A DNA stretch of 59,045 nucleotides. Origin: an uncultured Pseudomonadota bacterium. Its GTDB lineage: Bacteria; Pseudomonadota; Gammaproteobacteria; Steroidobacterales; Steroidobacteraceae. The stretch lies in the NCBI GenBank assembly GCA_902826575.1, contig CADEFJ010000006.1:2413-61457 (forward strand), in the 5' to 3' direction. Under the pieces are notes generated by a model, which was given only the letters and a program-made list of their open reading frames with translations, was not told where the DNA came from and did no database searches. Position 1 is the stretch's first letter; each line of letters opens with the position of its first letter. A program made the position numbers and the translations under genes. Shown piece by piece: positions 33,057 to 41,619 of this stretch.

Positions 33057-33958
33057 TTCGTCACCGCGAGCAGCCGGTCGAGCGTGTCGTCGAACAGGCC
33101 GAACAGGTCCTTCGCACCCGGCGTGCCGCCGACCGAGAACGGCAGCGTCACGACGGGCACGTGGATGCGCGCCGACAGCCACTCCGCGGCCTTCTGGTCG
33201 TTGTAGGTATTGCGCAGGATGAGGCGCGGCGGCGCGGCGCCGAGTTTTACGACGAGCTGACCGAGATAGCCAGCGCTCGGCGGCACGCCAGGCTTCGGCT
33301 CGATCGCGGCGACCTCGTCGAGTCCGAGCCAGTGGCACAGGTACACCTGGTCGCGATGCATCACCACCACCGGCGCACCGGCGAGCGGCGCGGCGCGGCT
33401 GTTCCAGCGCGCGATCGCGAGCTGCCAGCGGGTGTCGAAGTCATGGCCGCGCTCGGCGTAGTACGCGGCGTTAGCCGGATCGAGCGCCGCGAGCCGCGTG
33501 GCAAGCGCCTTCGCGACTATGCCGATGTTGCGCGGGTCGAGCTGCACGTGCGGATTGCCGAGCGGATGGATGTCGCCCATCGCGCGATCGAGCCGCGTCG
33601 GCACTTCGAGCAGCCGCAATTGCGCGGCAGCCTCGAAGTAGCCGGGCGCGCCGGGCTGAATTCGCCGGTTGCCCGATTCGCGCACCAGCACCGGCAGCCA
33701 ACCGATCTCGAGTTCGGCACCGTTCGCGACCAGCAGGTCGGCGGTGCGCGCGCGCGCGAGCAGGCTCGGCTTCGCCTCGACGCGATGCACGTCCTGCAGC
33801 GCGCTCGTCGCGACGTACACGTCCACCTTGTCACCACCGAGTTCGCGCGTCAGCGCGCCCCAGTCGCTCGTCGTCGCGAGCACCTTGATCGCGGCCTGCG
33901 CGGGCAGGCCGGCCAGCAATATCGTCAGCGCGAGCGCGCTGCGCAGCAGTATCGTCAT
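33053..33958 (-). CDS. Zinc/manganese ABC transporter substrate-binding protein (ZnuA-like)
   Basis: A 301-residue cluster A-I metal-binding protein with signal peptide (1-22, ending AQA). Metal ligands expected for the family are visible: the His in DVHRVEAKPSLLARARTADL near 60, the NPHVQLDPRN segment near 140 with His, a further His in VVMHRDQVYLCHWLGLD near 206-216 and a C-terminal Asp. There is no long His-rich loop, unlike E. coli ZnuA. VHRVE replaces the more usual HxxE/HDYE. The start at ATG 33958 gives a proper signal. Lies between the porin and the ZnuB-like permease in one transcription unit. Confidence 0.87.
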   Translation of the reverse strand: MTILLRSALALTILLAGLPAQAAIKVLATTSDWGALTRELGGDKVDVYVATSALQDVHRVEAKPSLLARARTADLLVANGAELEIGWLPVLVRESGNRRIQPGAPGYFEAAAQLRLLEVPTRLDRAMGDIHPLGNPHVQLDPRNIGIVAKALATRLAALDPANAAYYAERGHDFDTRWQLAIARWNSRAAPLAGAPVVVMHRDQVYLCHWLGLDEVAAIEPKPGVPPSAGYLGQLVVKLGAAPPRLILRNTYNDQKAAEWLSARIHVPVVTLPFSVGGTPGAKDLFGLFDDTLDRLLAVTK

Positions 33959-33968
33959 GATCCGGCTC

Positions 33969-35393
33969 CTAGTATTTGTGGGCGCCGTGCGCGCCGATGC
34001 CGAAGAGGTATTGCAGCGTGAACTGGCGGTCACGCACGCCCTCGGCGCGCGCGTCGTCCCATGCGTATTGCGCGCGCAGGCGCGAGAACTCGCTCGGGTT
34101 CCAGTCGAGCATCACCGATACGCGATCGGGATCCGCCGCACGCAGCAACGGGAAGTCGCCGGCGCCGAGTACGCCGTCATCGATCAGCGCGATGCGCGTC
34201 GTGCCGGTATTGAGCGCGTCGTAGCGCGCACCTACGCGCCAGCGCGGGCGGAACTGGTAGACGCCCTGCAGGTACCAGCCGGAGCCGGTGCCGCGATAGG
34301 CGCCTGCGAGGCCCGATCCGTCGATGTCGTACGCGAGTTCGCCTTGCTCCTCCCGCCGCATGTACTCGCCCTGCAGCTTCAACTGGCGCTGCGCGGCGTT
34401 GCCGTCAGGCGCCCACTTGAGCACGGCATCGGCGACCCAGGTGCGCGCTTTTCCGGAGAACGCGTTGGCGACCGGATCGCCGAGCGCGTTCACGTCCTCG
34501 TACACGCGTTCGTCGGCGCGCTGATCGAGCCACGAGACGCCGGCGCGCCAGCTTGTCGACACGCCGATATCGCCGCCGACGTGCGCGAACAGTGTCGTCG
34601 CGTCGAGTCCGCTGCGATTGCGCCGCGTACCGGGGAAGGCCGAGCCGTTGCCGGCCTCAATGCCGAACTCGATGAGCAGGTCGGCGGGCGCGATCCACTT
34701 CAGCTGCAGGCCCTCCTGCGCCATCTGGTTGCCGAAGAACGCCTGGTAGACGAGCGGCTGTTCGGCAAAATCCCACGCATGGGCGTGCACTTCGTTCAGA
34801 TAGCCGAAGCCGGAGAAGAAGCGCCCGGCCTTCGCGTTCAGACCCGCGGGCAGCGCGAGCGTGCGCACGAAGGCCTCCTCGACTTCGATTTCATTCTCGC
34901 CGCTGATCGCCGCGGTCAGCATCGCGCTGAAGTACGGATCGACGTTCGCTCCGAGCGTCAGCTCGGACTCACCGAGATTGAAGCCGCGCGCGCCCGGGCC
35001 GACCTCCCCGCCGCTCGGCATGAAGCCGGCGACCTGCCAGTCTTCGGGGCCGCGCGAGGCGGTGTGGTAGCTGCCGCCGATGACCAGCGAGATCGCGGGG
35101 TTGAAGGCGGTCGTCGCGCTGCGTGAATCGGACGATGGCAGTGCCGGTGCGAGATCGGGTGGAGCGGCTGATGAGATGTCGGCGGGAGTTTCGGTCGGGG
35201 CCGTCGGCGCGGTGCTCGCGGCTTCCAGCCGGGTGATGCGCGCTTCGAGCGCTTCGACACGCGCGGCGTATTGTGCCTGCAGGGACTGCAGTTCCGCGCG
35301 CAACGCCGTGGCGTCATCCGCAGCTTCGGTCGTGATGGGCAACAGTGTTAGCCCGAGCGCGCACAGCGCTGCGATGGAATGATAACCAGACAT
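33969..35393 (-). CDS. Outer-membrane porin-like protein of the zinc cluster
   Basis: A 474-residue outer-membrane beta-barrel. A signal peptide (1-24, ending TEA) precedes a short coiled coil (about 30-58, ALRAELQSLQAQYAARVEALEARITRLEA), which is typical of trimeric porins with a periplasmic coiled-coil, and a Pro/Thr-rich linker. The barrel follows from about 95 and has amphipathic strands up to the C-terminal QFTLQYLFGIGAHGAHKY; the last residues, with His and Tyr instead of a terminal Phe, are unusual. It has the look of a metal- or phosphate-selective porin. Genomic position just before ZnuA suggests a role in zinc entry. Confidence 0.8.
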   Translation of the reverse strand: MSGYHSIAALCALGLTLLPITTEAADDATALRAELQSLQAQYAARVEALEARITRLEAASTAPTAPTETPADISSAAPPDLAPALPSSDSRSATTAFNPAISLVIGGSYHTASRGPEDWQVAGFMPSGGEVGPGARGFNLGESELTLGANVDPYFSAMLTAAISGENEIEVEEAFVRTLALPAGLNAKAGRFFSGFGYLNEVHAHAWDFAEQPLVYQAFFGNQMAQEGLQLKWIAPADLLIEFGIEAGNGSAFPGTRRNRSGLDATTLFAHVGGDIGVSTSWRAGVSWLDQRADERVYEDVNALGDPVANAFSGKARTWVADAVLKWAPDGNAAQRQLKLQGEYMRREEQGELAYDIDGSGLAGAYRGTGSGWYLQGVYQFRPRWRVGARYDALNTGTTRIALIDDGVLGAGDFPLLRAADPDRVSVMLDWNPSEFSRLRAQYAWDDARAEGVRDRQFTLQYLFGIGAHGAHKY

Positions 35394-35422
35394 GAGAAAG
35401 CCCTCGTGAGGCCAATAAGTCC

Positions 35423-35445
35423 GGGCCCGCGCCGAAGCGCGGCCC
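35423..35445 (-). terminator. GC-rich hairpin with UUCG loop before the porin gene
   Basis: On the minus strand the RNA reads GGGCCGCGC-UUCG-GCGCGGGCCC, a stable stem with one bulged G and a cUUCGg tetraloop, between the small exported peptide gene and the porin gene. No U-tract follows. It could partially terminate, or protect the 3' end of the small upstream message and lower porin-znu expression relative to it. Confidence 0.5.
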
Positions 35446-35450
35446 TGCGA

Positions 35451-35765
35451 TTATCGAACCGGGAGGACGCGGGGAGGTGCGCGGGAGCGATAGAACTGTG
35501 CGGACGGGTGCCGGGCCTGAATGACCGACTCGGCAGCGATCGTGAATATCGAGAGCCAGTCGGCGAGCGGCAGGATGCAGGTCGTCGGGCCTGCGGCGCC
35601 CTGCAACGGCGCGACCGACAGGCACGCGCCGCAGAGCTGCGTCGCCGGCGCGCCATGCGTGTCAGTCGTGAAATGCGAATAGGCATGCGCCTCGGCGCCC
35701 AGCTGCGCAAAGAGCAGCGCGAGCGACAGTACGCACGCGATCAGCTTGACGTGTCGGCTGTGCAG
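35451..35765 (-). CDS. Small exported His/Cys-containing protein of the zinc cluster
   Basis: A small exported protein of roughly 104 residues; I do not know its function. It has a hydrophobic signal (HVKLIACVLSLALLFAQLGAEAHA) and a mature part opening with AYSHFTTDTHG, followed by a CGAC motif (QLCGACLSVAPL), one more Cys, and an Arg-rich, Pro-rich end. His plus Cys residues suggest metal binding. The frame has no ATG or GTG; AGGAGG at 35772-35777 points to a CTG start at 35765, whereas TTG at 35780 or 35783 would lie upstream of that Shine-Dalgarno. Placed between the TolB-like gene and the porin. Confidence 0.6.
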   Translation of the reverse strand: MHSRHVKLIACVLSLALLFAQLGAEAHAYSHFTTDTHGAPATQLCGACLSVAPLQGAAGPTTCILPLADWLSIFTIAAESVIQARHPSAQFYRSRAPPRVLPVR

Positions 35766-35794
35766 ACGCGGCCTCCTCAACAAGGCCGGAGTAT

Positions 35795-36886
35795 CTACTG
35801 TCGCAGCTCCGCTGTCATCGGCTCGCCCCAGGACGGGTTGAACGGCACCGCATTTTCCGGTCCGATGCCGAGCGAGGAGACGTCCATCACGAAGGTGCGG
35901 ATGCCCTGCATGAAGCCCGGGCGGGTCGAGCGGGCCCAGTTCATCTTCCGGCCGTCCGGCGAGACATGGGCGAGCAGGTCGAGGCCGTCGGAGTACGTGA
36001 GACGGCGATGCTCTCCGCCGGCGAGGTCGCCTAGATAGACCTCCCAGTTCGTCTCGGTGAGCGCCTTGACGTAGACATAATGGCGCCCATCGGGTGCCGG
36101 CACCGGGTGCCAGTTCATGCCGTTGTCGTAAGTGTGGCGGCGCCAGTTGGTGCCGTCGCGCCTGATCGTGAATACCGTCATCGGCGTTGGCCGCACCTTC
36201 TTGTAGTCGGTGCGCTTCCATGCGCGGAAGATGATGTGCTCGCTGTCCGACATGAAGAACGGGGCGCCCTCCTGCCAGTCGTCGGTCCGCGTGACCTGGA
36301 ATTCGTCCGTGCCGTCCGCGCGCATCACCCAGATGTCCATCTTGCCGTCGATCTGCCGGCCAAAGGTGATCCACTGGCCGTCGGGTGACACCGAGACTTC
36401 CGCTTCGTACCACTCGTTGTCGGTGAGTCGCTGCAGCTGGCTGCCGTGCAGGTCGGAACTGTACAACTCGGCGCCCTGGGGATAGTTGTCCGAATCGGAC
36501 CAGTTGCCGACGGGCATGTCCATGCGATCGCGTGTCGAGGTCCAGACGATGCGCTGGCCGCCGGGGAAGAAGAACGAGCAGCCGTCCTGGCCGTGGTCGT
36601 TGACGTTCCACATCTCCTTGCCATCGTCGGTGAAGATCCAGGTGAGCGCGCCCGGGCCGCCGGACTGCGTCGGCACCGCGCGTGGATCACGCGTCTGTGC
36701 GATCAGGTGGCGCGAATCCGGCGCCCAGTACGCTTCGGCGGCATCGGGGATGTTCGGGATCATGTACGAGGGCAATTCGCGCGGATCGTGCGGCGGCACG
36801 GTCTCGCTCGCGATCAGTGCGCGGCCGGTCGCGAACAACGCGATGGCAGCACCGAGGACCGGGAACACGAGCGGCTTCAGCGTCAT
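35795..36886 (-). CDS. TolB-like (PD40) beta-propeller protein, exported
   Basis: A 363-residue protein with a hydrophobic N-terminus (about 5-24), probably a signal, and a propeller built from PD40/WD40-like TolB repeats: DAAEAYWAPDSRHLIAQT, GGQRIVWTSTRD, VSVSPDGQWITFGRQIDGKMDIWVMRADGTDEFQVT, SDSEHIIFRAW and HVSPDGRKMNW. Such repeats bind peptides or oligosaccharides; no peptidase domain is fused. Start ATG 36886 is chosen; GTG 36895 is an in-frame alternative. Divergent from padR and upstream of the small exported protein and zinc genes on the same strand. Confidence 0.78.
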   Translation of the reverse strand: MTLKPLVFPVLGAAIALFATGRALIASETVPPHDPRELPSYMIPNIPDAAEAYWAPDSRHLIAQTRDPRAVPTQSGGPGALTWIFTDDGKEMWNVNDHGQDGCSFFFPGGQRIVWTSTRDRMDMPVGNWSDSDNYPQGAELYSSDLHGSQLQRLTDNEWYEAEVSVSPDGQWITFGRQIDGKMDIWVMRADGTDEFQVTRTDDWQEGAPFFMSDSEHIIFRAWKRTDYKKVRPTPMTVFTIRRDGTNWRRHTYDNGMNWHPVPAPDGRHYVYVKALTETNWEVYLGDLAGGEHRRLTYSDGLDLLAHVSPDGRKMNWARSTRPGFMQGIRTFVMDVSSLGIGPENAVPFNPSWGEPMTAELRQ

Positions 36887-37049
36887 GGCACTCACCGTTT
36901 TCTCGGCGGTCAATGGCGCATCTTCCGCCCGGCACCCGCGCGTCGCCAGCACCAGTAGCCCCGATGCGCATCGAGTCCACACCGTGGACGCCCGTGCCCG
37001 CAGTCCCGCGCGCCGCATGGCGCAGTTGCCGGCCGCCCCCCGGCCCTGA

Positions 37050-37068
37050 TACTTTGTTGAACAAGGTA
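37050..37068. promoter_or_regulatory. Operator-like dyad at the padR start
   Basis: TACTTTGTT-G-AACAAGGTA is a 9-bp inverted repeat with one mismatch and a one-base centre, ending seven bases before the padR ATG. TGATACTTT at its left edge could act as an extended -10. PadR repressors usually bind such dyads in their own promoters, so this is a likely autoregulatory operator for the exporter cassette. The remainder of the 189-base divergent gap shows nothing else clear. Confidence 0.6.
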
Positions 37069-37075
37069 AACAGCG

Positions 37076-37411
37076 ATGAACTTCGACCGCGAATTCCTGA
37101 CCGGCAGCCTCGGCACGGTGATTCTCGCGCTGGTCGGCGAGCGGCCGATGTACGGCTACGAGATGCTGCAGGAGTCGCAGCGTCGCAGCGGCAACCGGCT
37201 GCTGATGAAAGAGGGCACCCTGTACCCGGCCCTGCACCAGATGGAGCGCGCCGGCCTGCTCGCAGGCGAATGGCGGCGCGGCGAATCCGGTCGGGCGCGC
37301 AAGTACTACCGTCTCACGCCCAAGGGTCGCCGGCAGGCGCAGTCGAAACGCCGCCAGTGGCAGGCGATCGCTGCGGCGATGCGCGGCATCCTCGGAGACC
37401 AGCATGGATGA
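37076..37411 (+). CDS. PadR-family transcriptional regulator
   Basis: A 111-residue PadR-type winged-helix regulator. The core MYGYEMLQESQRRSGNRLLMKEGTLYPALHQMERAGLL (about 23-60) and the wing GRARKYYRLTPKGR are typical; the short form (PadR-s2) lacks the long C-terminal domain. It is followed, with an 8-base overlap, by a HAAS-like membrane protein, the commonest partner of short PadR regulators, and by an ABC exporter. A dyad in its own promoter suggests autorepression relieved by an effector. Confidence 0.93.
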   Translation: MNFDREFLTGSLGTVILALVGERPMYGYEMLQESQRRSGNRLLMKEGTLYPALHQMERAGLLAGEWRRGESGRARKYYRLTPKGRRQAQSKRRQWQAIAAAMRGILGDQHG

Positions 37412-38159
37412 GCGCGACGTCGAGGCGCTGCTGACGCGCATCGTGCGCGAGTCGCGCATCCCCTGGCGCCGCGCGCGCGCAGACCTGCGCCGCGAGCTCG
37501 CGAGCCATTTCGAGGCAGCCGGCGATGCGCGCGCCGCACTGCGCGCGTTCGGCGACGAGGCGGAGCTGATCGAGGAATTGCGCCGCGTGTACCGGCGCGA
37601 CTGGATCGCTGTCAATGTCGCCAAGCTGCTCGTCGGCTCTTGCGCGGCACTTGCAGTGGCGATTGCCCTGCAGCTCCTCGTCAACCTGCGTTTCGGCGGT
37701 ACGACGTCCACGTGGCACCTGTCGGCAGGTTTCCGGATGTCCGCCGTAACCGCGGGCGTGATGGTCCTCTGCCTGATCACCGCCTGGGGCTTCGCGCAGC
37801 GTCCGTTCGAGAGCGCGTGGGCATCCGGTGCACTGGCCTTGCGGTTGGGCCTCGCAGCGCTCGCGTTGCTGCTCTACGCCAGCGGCGGCATGGTGTTGTG
37901 GTCGGTCTCATTGGTGGCACTCGGCGCGTTGTGCCACCGCCTGCGGTGGCGCCAGGTGCGCTGGCCGCTGACTGTACTGGCATTTGCGCTCGCGATCGGC
38001 GCGTTGCACGGCCCGCAGCCGGGCGCGGTCGATTTCCGCCAGACGCTGCTCGCCAGCGCCGGGCTCGCCGCCGCCTGGCTGTCGATCCCGGTGGTGTTTC
38101 GCGGTGTCGAATTGTTGTTCGCGGCCTGCTTCGATCTGCCACAAGGAGAAAGCCCATGA
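37404..38159 (+). CDS. HAAS-type membrane protein
   Basis: A 251-residue protein with a cytoplasmic helical N-terminus (about 1-65) resembling the HAAS/permease-prefix domain: LRRELASHFEAAGDARAALRAFGDEAELIEELRRVYRR is the familiar hairpin with ELxxH and a G-D turn. About six transmembrane helices follow from residue 72. HAAS modules are usually encoded right after PadR regulators and are thought to relay signals to them. The stop overlaps the next ATG by four bases. Confidence 0.75.
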   Translation: MDERDVEALLTRIVRESRIPWRRARADLRRELASHFEAAGDARAALRAFGDEAELIEELRRVYRRDWIAVNVAKLLVGSCAALAVAIALQLLVNLRFGGTTSTWHLSAGFRMSAVTAGVMVLCLITAWGFAQRPFESAWASGALALRLGLAALALLLYASGGMVLWSVSLVALGALCHRLRWRQVRWPLTVLAFALAIGALHGPQPGAVDFRQTLLASAGLAAAWLSIPVVFRGVELLFAACFDLPQGESP

Positions 38160-38626
38160 GACTTGCGAGTCGCCTGCTGATTCCGTTCGCCCTCGGCGTG
38201 GCGGCAATCGCCACGGCCGCCGAGCCCGACTTCAGCGGCAAGTGGCTGCTCGACACGAATCGCGGCGAGAATCTCGGCATGATGTCGGCGCTCACCCAGA
38301 CCGTCGAGATCACGCAATCGACGCAAGCGCTCGTATTGCAGGAGAGCAGCGATTTCCAGGGGCAGAAGAGCAGCCGCGAGTTGCGTTACGACCTGACCGG
38401 CGCCGCGGTGCGCAACCCGGGCGCCATGGGCGGCGACGCCGAAACCGTTGCCCGCTGGGCCGACGGCCAGCTGGTCGTGACCTGGACTTCCGAAGGCGCG
38501 GTTGCCGGCACGCAGGTGGTGCGCACCGAAACGCGCTCGCTGAGCGCGGACGGCAGGTCGATGACCGTCGCAATCGTGCGCAACGGCGGCAAGCCCGTCG
38601 TCATGGTGTACGGAAAGAGCGAGTGA
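38156..38626 (+). CDS. Small exported protein, lipocalin-like
   Basis: A 156-residue protein with a Sec signal (1-22, ending ATA or TAA). The mature part looks all-beta, with the opening PDFSGKWLLDTNRGENLGMM found in many exported small beta-barrel proteins of unknown function, and strand patterns such as QTVEITQSTQALVLQESS and LSADGRSMTVAIVRNG. AAGGAGAA precedes the ATG. It is embedded in the exporter operon, overlapping the stop of the HAAS gene and the GTG of the adaptor gene, so it probably assists or senses the exported substrate. Confidence 0.72.
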   Translation: MRLASRLLIPFALGVAAIATAAEPDFSGKWLLDTNRGENLGMMSALTQTVEITQSTQALVLQESSDFQGQKSSRELRYDLTGAAVRNPGAMGGDAETVARWADGQLVVTWTSEGAVAGTQVVRTETRSLSADGRSMTVAIVRNGGKPVVMVYGKSE

Positions 38627-39690
38627 AACGTGGCGCGATGATCGCGGCCGCCGCGGTCCTGGCGATCGCGCTGGCTGTGGGCGTGTGGGGCTGGCAATCG
38701 CGGTCTGCATCGACCTCGTCGGCCAGCGCCCCGCGCAGCGTATCGCCCGAGCGCCGCAGCGTCGCCTCGTCGGTGCTCGCGACCGGCGTGGTGCGCCTGC
38801 GGGTCGGCGCCGAAGTGCGCGTCGGCTCGCAGGTCTCGGGCATCGTGCAGGAACTGCACGTGACGGTGGGCTCACACATCGAGCGCGACGCGGTGATCGC
38901 GCGCATCGATTCACGCGCGATCGAGGCGCGCCTTGCGCAGGCGCGCGCGCAGGTCGCCGTCAGCGAGCAGGAACTCGCGCGTGCGCGCGTGGAGCTCGCG
39001 CGCGTGCAGAAGCTCGAAGCGAGCAGACTCGTCGCGCCGAGCGAGGTGGAGGACCGGCAGCTCGCGCTGGCCGAAGCCGCCGCGAGGCTCGAGAAGGCGC
39101 GTCGCGACGCGCAAGTGGTCGAGACGGAACTCGGCTACACCGTGATACGCGCCCCGATCACCGGCACGGTCGCGTCGGTGACGACGCAGAAGGGGGAGAC
39201 CGTCGCAGCGTCGTTCACGACGCCGACCTTCGTCACGATCATCGGTGACGATGCATTGCAGCTCGTCGCGATGGTCGATGAAACGGACATCGGCAGCGTG
39301 GCCGCCGGCAACCCGGTCAGCTTCTCGGTGGAGGCGTTCCCGGCCGAGGAATTCAGCGGTCACGTCGAGAGCGTCGCGCCGCGGGGCACGATCATCTCCG
39401 GCGTCGTGAACTACGAAGTGATGATCGGCATCGACTCCCCGGCCGGCGTACTCAAGCCCGACATGACTGCGAACGTGACGATAGAGACCGCGCAGCGCAC
39501 CGCGCTCGTCGTGCCGAACGAGGCGATCCTGCGCGACGGCAGCGACCGCTACGTGTATGTCGAGGTCGACGGACGGCCGCAGCGGCGCGACGTGGTGATA
39601 GGCGCGCGCGCAGGCGGAGTGACCGAGATCCGCCGCGGGGTGACGCCGGACGAACGCGTATTGATCGGCGTGGAGGCGGGTGGAGGATGA
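38623..39690 (+). CDS. Periplasmic adaptor, HlyD/MacA family
   Basis: A 355-residue membrane-fusion protein starting at GTG 38623 in a four-base overlap with the preceding stop. N-terminal transmembrane anchor about 5-23. The barrel-sandwich (lipoyl-like) halves are EVRVGSQVSGIVQELHVTVGSHIERDAVIARID and YTVIRAPITGTVASVTTQKGETVAA, separated by a helical hairpin (about 85-150) rich in Ala/Arg/Glu; a beta-barrel and membrane-proximal domain follow. It is the MacA-like adaptor of the ABC exporter encoded next; an outer-membrane TolC partner is not in this operon. Confidence 0.9.
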   Translation: MKRGAMIAAAAVLAIALAVGVWGWQSRSASTSSASAPRSVSPERRSVASSVLATGVVRLRVGAEVRVGSQVSGIVQELHVTVGSHIERDAVIARIDSRAIEARLAQARAQVAVSEQELARARVELARVQKLEASRLVAPSEVEDRQLALAEAAARLEKARRDAQVVETELGYTVIRAPITGTVASVTTQKGETVAASFTTPTFVTIIGDDALQLVAMVDETDIGSVAAGNPVSFSVEAFPAEEFSGHVESVAPRGTIISGVVNYEVMIGIDSPAGVLKPDMTANVTIETAQRTALVVPNEAILRDGSDRYVYVEVDGRPQRRDVVIGARAGGVTEIRRGVTPDERVLIGVEAGGG

Positions 39691-40382
39691 GCATGATCGA
39701 AGCAATTCAGCTTTCGCGCGTCTACTTGCGCGGTGACGGCACGCCGGTGACCGCGCTGCGCGATGTGTCATTCGTGATCGGGGCCGGCGAGTTCGTCGTG
39801 ATCCGCGGCACCTCGGGCTCGGGCAAGTCATCGTTGCTCAATATCCTCGGCTGTCTCGATACGCCGACTTCCGGCACTTACCGCCTCTCCGGCGATGTGG
39901 TCGGCAGTCTGTCGGATGACGAGCGCTCGCATCTGCGCGCGAGGCGGATCGGCTTCGTGTTCCAGAGCTTCAACCTGCTGCCGCGCGCCACCGCGCTCGA
40001 GAACGTCGAGCTGCCGGCGCTCTATAGCGGGGCCGCGCCGGATCGCGGGCGCGCGCGGGAGTTGCTGGGGCGCGTCGGCCTCGGCGAACGGGCCGCGCAT
40101 TACGCGACCGAGCTTTCGGGCGGCGAGCAACAGCGCGTCGCGATCGCGCGCTCGCTGATGAACGATCCGCCACTGCTGCTCGCGGACGAGCCCACCGGCA
40201 ACCTCGACTCGGCGTCGGGGGAGAGCGTGATGCAACTTCTGTCGAGCCTGCATCGGGAGGGGCGCACGATCGTGCTCGTCACGCACGATGAGCACATCGC
40301 CTCGTTTGCCGGCCGCGAGCTCGTGATCCGGGACGGCGTGATCGCCTCCGATACCGTGCGCCGCGCGCAGGTGCCGGCGTGA
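39687..40382 (+). CDS. MacB-type ABC exporter ATP-binding protein
   Basis: A 231-residue ATPase. Walker A GTSGSGKS near residues 37-44, Q-loop VFQSFNLLPRATALENVELP near 90, signature LSGGEQQRVAIARSL near 142 and Walker B LLLADEPTGNLDS near 163, with the switch His in VTHDEH. The pattern is that of the LolD/MacB/FtsE family serving FtsX-like mechanotransmitter permeases. Overlaps of four bases on both sides tie it to the adaptor and the first permease. Confidence 0.95.
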   Translation: MSMIEAIQLSRVYLRGDGTPVTALRDVSFVIGAGEFVVIRGTSGSGKSSLLNILGCLDTPTSGTYRLSGDVVGSLSDDERSHLRARRIGFVFQSFNLLPRATALENVELPALYSGAAPDRGRARELLGRVGLGERAAHYATELSGGEQQRVAIARSLMNDPPLLLADEPTGNLDSASGESVMQLLSSLHREGRTIVLVTHDEHIASFAGRELVIRDGVIASDTVRRAQVPA

Positions 40383-41602
40383 ACGCCTCGCGGCTGCTTG
40401 CCAGTGCATGGCGTTCGCTCACGCGCAGCAAGTTGCGCAGCTTCCTGATGATGCTCGGCGTGATCGTCGGCATCGCGTCGCTGACGGCGCTCGCGTCGGT
40501 TGGCGAGGCAACCCGGCAGGAAACCATGCGCCAGTTCAAGCGCATGCTGGGCACCTTCGATACTCTGACGATCCGGCCAGGCGCCGGCAGCACGCGCGGC
40601 ATGCCTTCGCTCGGCGCGGTCGAGCCGTCGTTGAAGTTCGATGACGGCCCTGCGATCGTCGCGGGCGTGCGCGGCGTCAAACGCGTGGCGCTCGTCCAGC
40701 AGGCCTTCGATCTCGACGTCAGTTACCGTGACGAGACCGCGGTGCCGCTGGTGCTCGGTGTTTCGCCGAACTGGGCCGACGTGCGCGGCGAAGCGGTCGC
40801 AAGCGGCGAGCACCTGAGCGATGACGACGACCGCACGCTCGCCCGCGTGGCCGTGATCGGATCCGATGTCGCGCAGACGCTGTTTCACGGCGAGGAGCCG
40901 CTCGGCAAGGTGATCCGCATCGCCGACGTACCCTTCCAGGTCAAGGGCGTGATGGCTCCGCGCGGCGCCGGTCCCGGCGGCGTGAGCCTCGACAACATGC
41001 TCGTGATCCCGGTGTCGACCTCCGCCAAACGTCTGTTCAACCGTGACTATCTGACCACCCTGGTCGTGCAGCTCGAAGATGCGAACGAGAGCGATCGCGT
41101 CGCCGACGACGTGCGGGCGGTGCTGCGCGAGCGTCACCGGATCATCCCGCCGGCCGAGGACGATTTCACGGTCAGCAGCCCGCGCGCGACACTGGCGCAG
41201 ATCACCTCGGTCGGCACCATGCTCTCGAAGGTCGTCACCGGGGTCGCCGTGATCGCAACGCTGATCGGCGGCGCGGTGATCATGAGCCTGATGCTGATCG
41301 GTGTCTCCGAACGACGCCGCGAAATCGGCCTGCGGCGCGCGATCGGGGCGACGCGGCGCGACGTGTTGCGGCAGTTCCTCGTCGAAGCCGCGCTGATCGC
41401 CGTCGTCGGTGGGGCAATCGGCATCGTCGTCGGCGCGGGCGGTGCGACCATCGGAGCGCTGCTGCAGAAGCTGCCGCCCGCCTATGAGTGGCAGATCATC
41501 GGCGCCGCGTTTGCGATATCGCTCGCGGTCGGCATCCTGTTCGGCCTGTATCCCGCATGGAAAGCCGCCAACGTCGATCCTATCGAAGCGCTGCGCAGCT
41601 GA
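40379..41602 (+). CDS. MacB/FtsX-type ABC permease (first)
   Basis: A 407-residue permease with four transmembrane helices: one near 20-42 (LRSFLMMLGVIVGIASLTALASV), a large periplasmic MacB_PCD domain (about 45-280), and three C-terminal helices in the FtsX domain (about 283-400: VVTGVAVIATLIGGAVIMSLMLIGVSERRREIGLRRAIGA and GILFGLYPAWKAANVDPIEALR). The cytoplasmic RREIGLRRAIGA motif is the contact to the ATPase. It should work as a mechanotransmitter rather than a classical transporter. Starts at GTG 40379 overlapping the ATPase stop. Confidence 0.93.
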   Translation: MNASRLLASAWRSLTRSKLRSFLMMLGVIVGIASLTALASVGEATRQETMRQFKRMLGTFDTLTIRPGAGSTRGMPSLGAVEPSLKFDDGPAIVAGVRGVKRVALVQQAFDLDVSYRDETAVPLVLGVSPNWADVRGEAVASGEHLSDDDDRTLARVAVIGSDVAQTLFHGEEPLGKVIRIADVPFQVKGVMAPRGAGPGGVSLDNMLVIPVSTSAKRLFNRDYLTTLVVQLEDANESDRVADDVRAVLRERHRIIPPAEDDFTVSSPRATLAQITSVGTMLSKVVTGVAVIATLIGGAVIMSLMLIGVSERRREIGLRRAIGATRRDVLRQFLVEAALIAVVGGAIGIVVGAGGATIGALLQKLPPAYEWQIIGAAFAISLAVGILFGLYPAWKAANVDPIEALRS

Positions 41603-41619
41603 GCCGCTACCGCCGCCTC

